Assembly: GCA_036877525.1 (NCBI GenBank)
Contig: JAZGTH010000011.1
Span: forward strand, 4,228,001-4,292,000
Origin: Chromobotia macracanthus
Lineage: Eukaryota; Chordata; Actinopteri; Cypriniformes; Botiidae
Direction: 5' to 3'
Length of the DNA: 64,000 nucleotides
Shown here: positions 47,390-57,379 of the stretch, in pieces
Layout: each line of letters opens with the position of its first letter
Numbering within the stretch: position 1 is the stretch's first letter
Position numbers and translations under genes: made by a program
The notes under the pieces: generated by a model
The model's input: the letters and a program-made list of their open reading frames with translations, nothing else
What the model was told of the DNA's origin: nothing
Database searches by the model: none

Positions 47390-48581
47390 GTTCCCTTCCG
47401 AGGCATCTTGCACCAAACCCTCCCCCGACCTGCTCTTCTCTGGCTGTCAGGGTTGTCGTAAACAGCCATAACTCAGACTTGGGCTAGCCGTGGCCCTTTC
47501 TGCCCTGTTTTGCCATGGAAATGCAGACGACACCAGGAATGTGGCATTGTGTAATTGTGTATAGCTGCTTTAAATGGCAATTTGAAGCTCTGGTGGCTCT
47601 GTAATTAGTGGTGCGGTCCCTTAGGAGCGGGCTTATCGTTTCCTTTGTAATTACACCTCTGAATACAGCGGTGTGCATGCATGCGGCAGGCCTTTCTTAT
47701 CGCATGCTGATGTGCTGACCGTGCGGAGTGAGGCTCATTGCAGCTTGCCCTGCGCCGCATGGCCATGACAAAGGTTGTTGAAGCAGGGGGCAGAAGAATG
47801 CAGGGCTTTACAATCAGCTGTGGCATGGGTGATAGTGTCAAAACGTTGGGCTCTGGGTTCAAAGAAGGAGCCTCTCAGCCCTTCAAAGGGTCTGGTCATA
47901 ATGGGTGAGGGGCTTTAATTTCGCAGCTCAAACATTTTTAGAGGCCAGATACAGAGATATATGTCCATTAATGGTAAAACAAGGCTTGTTATTCCAAATG
48001 CTTACACAGTATATGTGTGCTTTTTTGTTTTCCTCTTTCTCGCTTAAGTTTTTTGTGCTGATTGTGAAGGGAAAATCAGCAAAAAAAAATTTTTGATGTT
48101 AAAATTATGTGGAAATGAAAGTATAAACACTGTGGCTCTGTTTCATTGCTATGTTTGTTGTTATGTCAGGCCAGCCAGTCTGACATAGCAACATTGGCTC
48201 AACCAATGGTGTGAGATGAGGGCGGGGCTACCTGCTTTTGGTGAGGCAGAGCTGGCTGCAGAATCTGCAGGGGCGCTTTAAGAGCTCAAGCGCGGCTCAC
48301 TGGTTTTTAAATGTGTTTTCACCTGCTAAGCAGAGGTTAAGAATCTACACTTTTGACCTATAGTCTAGGTCTAGCTTCGCAATTGTATAAAACTCCACAG
48401 ACTTATGCAACATCATCTCTACTCTTATTTTAGCTCTGTTTTAACCAGTGGTACCTTTACAAGCAATTCTCTCACCGCCTGCTGAAATCGCTCATTTGTG
48501 GTGGTTTCACGTAAGAGCCCCTTTACATGCTGCAGTGGGTTAATGATTTGGTGTCTATTGTAATACAGAATGAAGGCCTGG

Positions 48582-48584
<3 letters not shown>
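47390..48584. other. Unassigned intron sequence
   Basis: No gene recognised. 48110-48500 (GGGCGGGGCTACCTG, GGCGCTTTAAGAGC) may be another dispersed element but no second copy is in the window. Confidence 0.4.

Positions 48585-48618
<34 letters not shown>
48585..48618. repeat. (GA)n microsatellite
   Basis: About 16 AG units. Confidence 0.95.
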
Positions 48619-48622
<4 letters not shown>

Positions 48623-49089
48623 TAGGAGAAAAAGAGAGTGTAAAGAAATAGGTGTTTACGGGGAATGTGTGGATTAAAAGCCATAATGTTGATGGATTGT
48701 TTTAATTTGCTGGCTTGTGACCACAGAATGGGAGAGATGTGGTCAAAACTCCACTTCCTCTCACCCCCTCTACTGGCAGGAGGTGGTACTGCAAGTAAAT
48801 CCACTCTCATTTGCTTCCAAGAGGAGTTTAAGCATCAAAAATCCTCCCAAATTGATCCCATGTAGGACATGGAAGCTTCTTTATTCAACAAAATGTGTTT
48901 TAATGCTTTAGACTGGATCTTTATAACACACAGCTGATCTCTGCACGCTTTAATAAATGTACGATGGTAACCATGGTTACTGCAATAAAACTGTGGTAAT
49001 ATAGTAGTTATCATAAAACATTTAACAAAAAACATTCATTGTTAATAAATTTGTAGTAATAGGTGGAAGCCGTCGATTCAGTCTAAGAA

Positions 49090-49165
49090 AGATGCTGTCT
49101 TAGAAGGTAGCTGCCCATGTAGACAGCAGACAGCGAGGAAGGTCCTATAGATTTGGAACAGAGCC
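49090..49165 (+). repeat. Dispersed repeat, pair with 14.56 kb
   Basis: TCTTAGAAGGTAGCTGCCCA, then TGTAGACAGCAGACAGCG and TTGGAACAGAGCC. Confidence 0.55.
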
Positions 49166-49505
49166 ATTAAGTTGAGACGCTCGTGTCCCCTCCAGGCTTC
49201 TTAATTAGGTTAATCAACAACATTTCCTCGCTCAGATAGCTTCACTAGCAGTTCTGTTGAATTAGCACTAGTTACTCTAGTGAAAAGGGCCGTGGCATCA
49301 GCAAGATAACCAAAGAGTCAATTGTATTGCATGTACAATTTTATATATTTGCTCCAAATAAATAACAGCTGAAATAATTATTTTTACTTGAGAATATTAG
49401 TTTTTATCCTCTTTTTATCCTATTATTTTTATAATATACTTTGCTGTATTATACTTTGCTTAATAATTCTGTACCACCCTACACCACATTATCCTAAATA
49501 TTATC

Positions 49506-49695
49506 TTATACTATACTATGCTATACTATACTATACTATACTATGCTATACTATACTATACTATACTATGCTATGCTATGCTATACTATACTATGCTATA
49601 CTATGCTATACTATACTATGCTATACTATACTATGCTATACTATACTATGCTATACTATACTATGCTATACTATACTGTACCATGCCATGCCATA
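49506..49695. repeat. (ACTAT/GCTAT)n pentanucleotide repeat
   Basis: About 37 five-base units, CTATA and CTATG alternating in a semi-regular higher-order pattern, ending in CCATG units. Three frames read through it as YYTIL, YYAIL or LYYTM runs; none is a gene. Confidence 0.97.
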
Positions 49696-49830
49696 GTAGT
49701 TTGTTTGTACACTGCTCATTTTTGTCCTATTTTCTAAGAGGAAGGTACTCTACTATTCTCAAACAAGATTTAACTATTCAGAAATAATTTTTCATATCAG
49801 GTAACAAGGGCTTTTCCCCATATCTTTTCT

Positions 49831-50002
49831 TTTTACTGCAGATGGTGTTTAGAAATGTGTTCTCTTGCTAGACCTTCCTAAATCACCTGCGAAAACTCCC
49901 CACTGTTCTATCTCTGTCTAAACAACTGTTATCTTACAATTCATGTTTTATGGTGACAGGATTTGTCAGTACATTGGGTGATAAGCTTATGTCACCTAAC
50001 CA
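49831..50002 (+). repeat. Direct duplication, copy A
   Basis: TTTTACTGCAGATGGTGTTTAG, AAATCACCTG, AAAACTCCCCACTGTTCT, CAACTGTT and GGGTGATAAGCTTATGTCACC recur in the same order at 51104-51285. Confidence 0.8.
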
Positions 50003-50207
50003 CTAGCATATGAGACAGCTTGTGCTGTCCCCCCACGGCATTATGATCCAATCATATTATGGTTAAATTTCCTGTCTACAGCTACACTGCATAGAAGCTG
50101 CATCTAAGATTAGCATATTACGTGTTTAAACAAATGCATAGAGGTTTGTTTGTTTCATGAAAATATGACCTACAAAACTCAGCACCAATACCACTATTCC
50201 TCTATCT

Positions 50208-50341
50208 TAGCTGGTAGGCATTGCATTAGCAGTGCAAAGGTTGTGGGTTCGATACCCAGGGAATGCACATACTGATAAAATGCATAGCTTAAATGCACTG
50301 CAAGTAGCTTTCCATAAACGCAAAAATGTAATGTAAATGTA
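50208..50341 (+). mobile_element. tRNA-derived SINE (plus strand)
   Basis: TAGCTGGTAGGCATTGCATT, GGTTGTGGGTTCGATACCC (box-B-like) and the tail GCACTGCAAGTAGCTTTCC with TAATGTAAATGTA. The first box is degraded. Confidence 0.75.
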
Positions 50342-50353
50342 TTACTGGATCCC

Positions 50354-50410
50354 ATGGTATACTGTGGCTCAATGGGTAGAGTATTGTGTTAATAGCATAA
50401 AGGTGTGGTG
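50354..50410 (+). mobile_element. SINE head fragment, half of an inverted pair
   Basis: ATGGTATACTGTGGCTCAAT, then GGGTAGAGTATTGTG and TTAATAGCATAAAGG. Nearly identical to the reverse complement of 50826-50882. Confidence 0.75.
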
Positions 50411-50606
50411 AACTATATAGAGGTTTTCTCTTATGCATGAGAGTGAATGTGATCAGCAGGACACTGTACATACAGTATGTGAGGTAATTATCACTGACGT
50501 CCCCCCGACCTCATGCACCTGCACATCGAGAGATTAATGCGATGCTGCATTAGTGACCCTTCATGTCTTTAGCTGTGTGAAGTGTCAGCGAGGTCATGTT
50601 TCTGTT

Positions 50607-50785
50607 CAGCCAATAGGAAATGTTCTCAGAACGTTGGCTAACGTTCCCTAAAAGTGCTTTTAGCATTATCAAAAAGCATTCTTGCAATAATGCATTTTTT
50701 TACGTTATATATCATATACATCAAAAATGTTATTCTTATGTTTTTAGAGGAACATATTAAAAATGTTATGGAGTTAAAATGCAAG
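50607..50785 (+). mobile_element. CAGCTAAC element copy 17, left half
   Basis: CAGCCAATAGGAAATG, GTTCTCAGAACGTTGGC and TTATATATCATATACATC. It stops where the SINE begins. Confidence 0.85.
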
Positions 50786-50882
50786 TTGTACATTTTATCA
50801 GTACACGTGTTACCTGGGAATCAAACCCACAACCTTTATGCTATTAACACAATACCCCACCCATTGAGCCACAGTATACCAT
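50786..50882 (-). mobile_element. SINE (minus), second half of inverted pair
   Basis: The minus strand reads GGCTCAATGGGTGGGGTATT, then GTGTTAATAGCATAAAGG and GTGGGTTTGATTCCCAGG. It shares unusual bases with 50354-50410. Confidence 0.75.
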
Positions 50883-51103
50883 CCTGAACCATCATGTACA
50901 TTCACACTAGTTTACACTGGTCTTCTTATCAGGAGAACTGTTGTGGAAAACTTCTACTCCATATTTACACACATATTACTTGCAAGTCTGTTTTAAGGAA
51001 ATAATTTCAGTGAGTTTTATTCATGACTGAGAACAGTAGAGTAAGGCTTTTTTTAGCCTTATGATTTATTGTCTTATTTGCCTCTCGCTTGTCTCATATC
51101 TCA

Positions 51104-51285
51104 TTTTACTGCAGGTGGTGTTTAGCACTGGCATTCTGTTTTTAGACCTCCGTAGATCACCTGATAAAACTCCCCACTGTTCTCCTCTCTCTCTACAACT
51201 GTTCTGTACACACACTACACACACAATTTGTTTTACACTGACAGATATTCTCAGTGTATGGGGTGATATGCTTGTCACCCAACAC
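51104..51285 (+). repeat. Direct duplication, copy B
   Basis: TTTTACTGCAGGTGGTGTTTAG, AGATCACCTG, AAAACTCCCCACTGTTCT, CAACTGTTCTG and GGGGTGATATGCTTGTCACC, aligned with copy A at an offset of about 1.27 kb. Confidence 0.8.
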
Positions 51286-51329
51286 TTTCCTGCAGCGAAA
51301 ACCTGAAGTTTTACTCTAATTAACATACT

Positions 51330-51607
51330 GTGTATGTGTGTTGTCCTGGAATTCACTATGTTATGGGGACCAAATATCCCCACAAGTATAGTAATACCAG
51401 AAAATGTTGACCTTGCATGGACATTTGTAGGTACCCATAAGGAAACAAGCTTCTAAATCATACAGAATGATCCTCTTTTTTTATTTTTCTGTGATAGGTA
51501 GGTTTTTGGGTAGGGTTAGTGTAGTGGGATAGAATATACAGTTTGTACAGTATAAAAACCATTACGTCAATGGAATATTCCCATTAGACATGAAATACCA
51601 ACCAATG
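51330..51607 (+). repeat. AC/TG-flanked fish repeat (plus)
   Basis: TGTCCTGGAATTCACTATG, GGGGACCAAATATCCCCAC, CATACAGAATGATCC, GTAGGGTTAGTGTAGTGGG, ATACAGTTTGTACAGTATAA and GGAATATTCCCATTAGAC, then a TG microsatellite. Same family as 26621-26795 and 9767-9890. Confidence 0.8.
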
Positions 51608-51795
51608 TGTGTGTGTGTATATTTTTAAAATTATATGTATGTATGATTCCATATGCTCTGTGTGTGTGTGTATTTGTGTGTATGTGATTCTATATACACG
51701 TTGTGTGTATATGTGTGTGTGTAGGTGTGATTATGTACTGTGTGTGTCTGTATGTGAGAGAAAGAGCGAGAGGGAGAGCGAGAGAGCGAAAGAAA
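51607..51795. repeat. TG-rich then GA-rich low-complexity tract
   Basis: Imperfect TG repeats (51607-51750) pass into GAGAGCGAGA repeats (51757-51795). Confidence 0.9.
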
Positions 51796-52423
51796 AAAAA
51801 TGAGGGAACAAACTTGAATCTAGGTCGTGTAACAATATGCGGAGATACAGTTTGCAAATGCCCATAGGAGACAGTGTGTCGCAAGTGTTTCATCTCTGGT
51901 GTGTGTTGTTTTTTTTCTTTGTCAGTGCAAGTGATAGATGCATGTGATCATGAGCTTCTGCTGTGTATCAGGTCTGTCTGTGCATGTGTATGTGCTGTTG
52001 AGAGTGCTGACACCGCACACGAGCTGTTTGTGAATCACTTCAGTCTGCAGTAACGGCATGTTTATGCAGCACTTGAAGTAAAGACTTCTGTATGTGCATT
52101 TGTCTTGAGTGTTTATAACCATAAGCTTGTGGTCTTGCGGTCTGCCTATAGACTTCAGTCAGAATAGACACCATAATTAACTTTTAAGCTTTAGTCTGTC
52201 TTTCACTCTTAATTTTTTTATAGTGTCTTAAAGAGGATATATTATCCGTATGTTCTCAACGGTCCCCCTACACCAGAGCACAAACATTGGGCTGGATGAA
52301 ATGTTGAAATGTTTCACAATAAACAACAAGCATAAAACAGAGGTGTGACATTCTTTTCCTCTGTTTCTTTCTTTCTGGTTTAGCTTACGTCTGAGGATGC
52401 TTTGTAAATGATTCCACAATACA

Positions 52424-52744
52424 CCCAGCTAACAGGGAACGTTCCCAAAGCACTGCCTAACAGTCCCTGAAAGTTCTCTTAAGGTTTTCTCAGTTATCAA
52501 AAACATTCTTGCAGTAACGTTAGTAGAACGTTATGTATATCATAAATCCAAAACATTATTTTTAAGTTGTTAGCAGAACTTTTAAAAATGTTACAGAATT
52601 AAAACAAAACGTTTGAAATAAAATGTTACAGAATTTTGAACATTCCTAGACCATTCCAAGCAACATTCTTAATGCATGAACATTTTTTGTTCCAAATGGA
52701 AAGTTGAGGGGGAATGTTTCTACAACATAAAATTGTTCGCTGGG
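52424..52744 (+). mobile_element. CAGCTAAC element copy 18, full length
   Basis: CCCAGCTAACAGGGAACG to AATTGTTCGCTGGG. The palindrome is lost (TTCCCAAAG). Confidence 0.9.
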
Positions 52745-52749
52745 TAGAT

Positions 52750-54610
52750 GGAATTAAAAATGACCACGTTTTCAGTTTATAGATGGAATTGAAAAGGAAG
52801 TTATTGAGTCAGGAAATCTGTCCTTCCTGAGTGGATGTCAGAGAAACATCCATTGCACCTAACACTAACACTATTAGCATTGTAGCCGTTTCTACTGAGA
52901 TGGCTCTTTGTAGAGTAACATGCTTGTTTACGGCCCTCTGGCGCTTCACGCCGCATAGAATGTTCTCTCGGGTCCACAGGATTCCATTTGGCATCGGTCA
53001 GCGCCGCGGAATGACGATGTTGATAATGTTTCTGTGAAAAATATGTGCGGCTGAGTGGAATGCTATAAACGGATAAGCGTCTTATGTGCTTGTTTCCGCT
53101 GAAGGTCTGCTTGGAAGGTTAAGTGTTTCTATGTGCATTGACATTTACTTCAGAAGAGCAACTTAATTGGCAACACACATAGCCACCTACGCACACACGC
53201 TCAGACGGACACACATAAACATTTAATCTGAAATCGGTTTATGGGCTAAACAGAAGATTGAATAACGCACTTGGAATCTTTATATGAACACTTGTGTCTT
53301 AGCATGACTTGCAGGTATACAATTATGCATGAATAATTGTGAAATGTATACGCATAATTAATTTTCAGACATCTACAAAAATAGTGACAGATTTTTACTT
53401 GAGGGGAAATTTCGGCGCTCATTTCCGGATGGAAATTTTCCAGGAAGCCTTTGGAAAAAAATGGATTGTAGTGCTGTTTTTTTATTGCCAGTTCATTTTG
53501 AAGTAAAGCGCTTTCTACTCTTTCATAAAATGTAAACACTAATCGATTCTGCTTTCTCCTGTTTTTTATGAGTTGTGTCATGAATTTTTATTTGAATTTG
53601 CTCTAGAACTAAATAGCCAATGGAACAAACCTAATCCAGTTTGAGTTTTAACTGGTTTGTAAAGAAATGTAAAAGAAATATAAATGTAGCATTAGAATAT
53701 GATTTCCACTTGTAAATGTAGCTTTGTAGACTTGGCTTGTTGGTTCTTAAGACAAAATTTTTAATGCTCTCTTTCCTTGTAAGACATTTTGGATAAAGGT
53801 GTAAATGTAAAGAAAACCATAAAACACCTGTTTGGAAAGCTCGGTCCATGCAGGCATGTATTGGTGTGTGTGCTGTATGCGGCCTACTCAATAATGTTTA
53901 CAGTTTCCATCAGTTTTACGGTACCATCAGTCTTAAGACTGTCTGAAGCCAATTCTCTGGTTCATAGAGGGAGTTCTTCCATGAAGAAGCCTTCACTGGG
54001 ATTATTTTGACCCGGTTCACCCTCTGCAGATTGTATCTTGCAACTCTCTCTAGTTTTAAAGCGCTGGCAGGTAGTCCGTCCCAGTGGAGCCCGTTCTCAA
54101 GTGATGCTCTTCCTGCGAGCTCAAACGCAGCGTTTGTGTGCGCTCCGTATGTCAGATTGTCTTGCAGGGGTGAGATTTAAAGAACGCCACACTCTCGTTC
54201 TTTGCTTTGATGTGTCAAGTGCGCTCACAGAGTATTTGTTTGGCTTTGTCAGTATTATTGGCTCACCGCATTGTTGCGGCTGGCATTTCGTTGATGCATG
54301 CTGAGAGGCTCTATTGAAGATTACAGACCCGTGTTAAAGAGCGCCATTTGTTGCGTAGCACGTGACTTATGCCATCACCCTCAAAGGTGAAGTAGAGTTT
54401 GGCCAAATAGTTTGAGAACCATTCCAGTGCCAGACTCCTCCTGAGTGCACTGCTGTTGGTATCCTAAAAATGTGTTTTATATGCTCTGTTTGCAACTGTG
54501 ACCCATATTCAGTATTTTTAGCTTTTGTTGTGTGTGAAATGGTGGGGGATTTCTTCCATAAATGTGCATCAGTTTATATAAGAGACTGGGCTTTCTTGGA
54601 ATGCAGAAGT
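52750..54610. other. Unassigned intron sequence
   Basis: No gene or repeat family recognised. Open frames of up to 111 codons have no domain. Confidence 0.5.
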
Positions 54611-54616
54611 GCTGTA

Positions 54617-54900
54617 TTGATTAAACTGCAATCCATAACTTTTATTTGGTTCAAAATAAACAAACATCAGTTATTGGCACGTACATAACCGGTCAGTGTT
54701 CAAAACAATCTCTTTACCTTACTTCACAATGGTAAGCTTACAGTGGTGTACAATTTAAGATGTCGGGTATGATTTCCTGGGCATGTTTGGCTTTATTTGA
54801 CTTTAACATATGTGAAGAAAAGCACGTAAAGTAACCTGCAATTTCATGTTTCAAACAGAGATGGTGACAGAGAGGCACAAGTTACAGATTGCAGCTTTAA
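54617..54900 (-). mobile_element. TTAA-C family, full-length copy
   Basis: Inverted ends TTAAACTGCAATCCATAAC and AAGTTACAGATTGCAGCTTTAA enclose 284 bp without coding capacity. The right end matches 998-1078 in reverse. Confidence 0.82.
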
Positions 54901-54904
54901 TATG

Positions 54905-56735
54905 GCAACAACTGTACTGTATGTAGCAAAGAACTGTAATTCATTGGCTTTGTACTTATACCCTGAAAAATGGAGAAAAGTTTAATCTAATCTGAAAAGA
55001 AATGCTGAGAAACAAACAAGCGCTGTCATCCATGTTGAACATTGAGAGAACGTTTTTCCCTTATTACAATGCAGTTGATGAAACTGTGGCATTTGTGCTC
55101 ACAAATGAGCTGTTTGGAATCCCCATTTAGCATTGTAAGATGATGTATAGGCAGGCACAATCTGTAGTTAAAGCAATAATTGCCGTGGGCTTCTCTAATG
55201 ACTGTTGGTATTGCAGAGCTATGCTAAGCTCCACAGCGTCCCATTTATTCAGTTTTTATCCGTCCGCAGTTCGTTCTTGTCAGAGGTTTGAGTGTATGAG
55301 AAGTGGCCTGGCAGTTTCAACGTGGAGCTTGTGACAAATGGAGATGACTTAGGAGTTGCTTTCATACGCACTGCAGGGCAAACTCCCATTTTTCCCACCT
55401 AGTTTTAAGCGTGCAGTCCGTCTTGCTTGACTGCCGGTGTGTGTCTGTTGTGTCAAGAGGACCTGAAGGAGAGCGGTCTGAGAGAGAAAGATAGAGCGAG
55501 TGGAAGGTGGAAGGACGGCGAGTAGGAAAATAGAAATGAAATTTCTTGCAATGCTCCGAGGAGCCTTCGAACCCGGGGCCAAATCAGATATTGCAGGGGA
55601 AGTGAAACGAACCAGTGGGGTAGCGAGGCAGAAAGAGACAGAGCTGCTATCTGTTGCATGGACCGTCATAATGAAAACGTTTATGACTGGGGTTGTGAAA
55701 ACAGAAGCTTTAGGGCAACCGTCTGGAGACCTCTTTGATTGGCCTATACTCCCTTTGCCAGCCAGCGTTAGCGTTTTGAGGCTGCCTGTTTCTCAATACC
55801 CATGAGGTTCGCTTGTTTTCCTCACAAAACCCATCTGGGCCAGTGAGTATATTTTGTCTGTACCGCACAACAAAGTTCTCCCTTGATGAGGCTCCGTGTC
55901 TCTCAGTGGCTTTAGGATTTTGACCTGAAGTTGTTTTTGCATCTGCAGATCCACCAGGAAGAGGATTAGCGTAGCGGGGCGGTTGAGCTGCTTTTAATTA
56001 GCGCGTCTCTGTGTAAAAGCATCTGGTGGGTGAAAATAGTTTGGTTATTAAGAAGGGTACGATGATTTTGAACAAAAGGTCATAGCACAGATTATACTGA
56101 CTTATTGACTTGAAGTCTTACTCGTAGGAGCCGTGGCTCGTCAAGTCGTGCGGTAGATGTCACTGTGCTGTTATTTTAATTACGGTAAAGTTGCACAATT
56201 CTCAATAGCAATTTTGATACCATAGCAAAATAATAAAGTTAGATATGAATAATTCATAATTAATCAGTGTTCATTTAAATATTAACAGTTTCTCAGCTAA
56301 ATATTAACAAAAATGGTAATTTTTGTTTATATTTAAATATGAATTATTAATAACATAATACTATGAGTATGAATTATTAATATATATCTTAAATGTGCAT
56401 TCAAAAGCATATTTTGCTGTGGTATCAATTTGCTATTGAGAAACGTAAAATGTTACTGGTGTTAATATCATAAGTTGTAGTGTGTTGCCTTCTTGAACAT
56501 CAGTGAGTGTTTGTGCCTTGTGTTATCGTTGTGTATGAGTCTGTCTGTTCTCCTTAGTGTGACAAGCTGGATCTCAGCATCATATAACCACAGTGCAGAA
56601 GAACTCAAATGTGCAGAAGATGCCGGAAATCAAAAGAACATGCAGTTCTTTTCTTAAGGACAGAGGGTAGCTTTACTGCTCAGGGCACATCAGGGACTTT
56701 CACAAAATATACTGTCATTGATTCTCAAGGAAACA
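54905..56735. other. Unassigned intron sequence
   Basis: No gene recognised. 56210-56420 is very AT-rich and holds an imperfect inverted repeat (56191-56242 against about 56405-56450: GCACAATTCTCAATAGCAA, then GATACCATAGCAAAATA, against TATTTTGCTGTGGTATC, then AATTTGCTATTGAGAAACG). Confidence 0.55.
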
Positions 56736-56743
56736 ACACAATA

Positions 56744-57110
56744 TTAAAGTTTGTGTGAACCGGAAGTTGCACTTGACTTCAGCATGGTGATGTAGTTCAA
56801 AATGAAAAGGAAAAATGGGGGCGTGGCTTGTTTTTTTTCCCCACTGGGAATTGATCTAGAAAAGTAAGCTCTCAGCAGACTGACCATTGGAGAGGAGTGG
56901 TTAATGGCTCTGGCTCCGCCCAAGCCGTCAGACTGACTTCATTAAAGACGGATCATCATTTCAAAGGGGAGGTAAATTTTCAGATTTTGACTGAAGATTA
57001 TTAGGGCTCATGAACAAAAAAATCAATAATAATAATTATGTGCACGGATAAATCCATTATAATAAACACTGCACTATTCCACGAAAAAATAAGAATGGTA
57101 TATTTAAGAT
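56744..57110 (+). mobile_element. TTAA-A family copy
   Basis: TTAAAGTTTGTGTGAACCGG, GGGGGCGTGGCTTG, GGAGAGGAGTGGTTAATGGC, CGTCAGACTGACTTCATTAA and ATTATAATAAACACTGCAC. The right end is eroded. Confidence 0.83.
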
Positions 57111-57379
57111 ATATGTAAGCTTATGTGGCAAGACTAATTTGTTATATTTAATTTCAGGATCAGTTTTGTATTTCAGCAACAGCTTTTTAGCACATACATC
57201 TTATTGCCAACTTCACCTATGTCCAAACGAGCCTATTTTTAAACATCATTTGCAGTGCTGAGTCTGTTCTCCGTAATTGTTGCATAAGCCGCTCTGCTCA
57301 TCCCCGAGGGTGCTCCTCAAGTTTCTTCCAGGCTTGGCTTGGTTCTTCACTGGGGACCAGCTGGGACGGACAGTGGCAG

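Noticed and set aside
49388..49787. Frames of YYTIL/YYAIL repeats that look like membrane proteins
   Set aside because: They are translations of a pentanucleotide repeat.
55349..55805. Frames of 101-106 codons at 55.4-55.8 kb on both strands
   Set aside because: Chance frames in purine-rich sequence, with no domain, start context or splice support.
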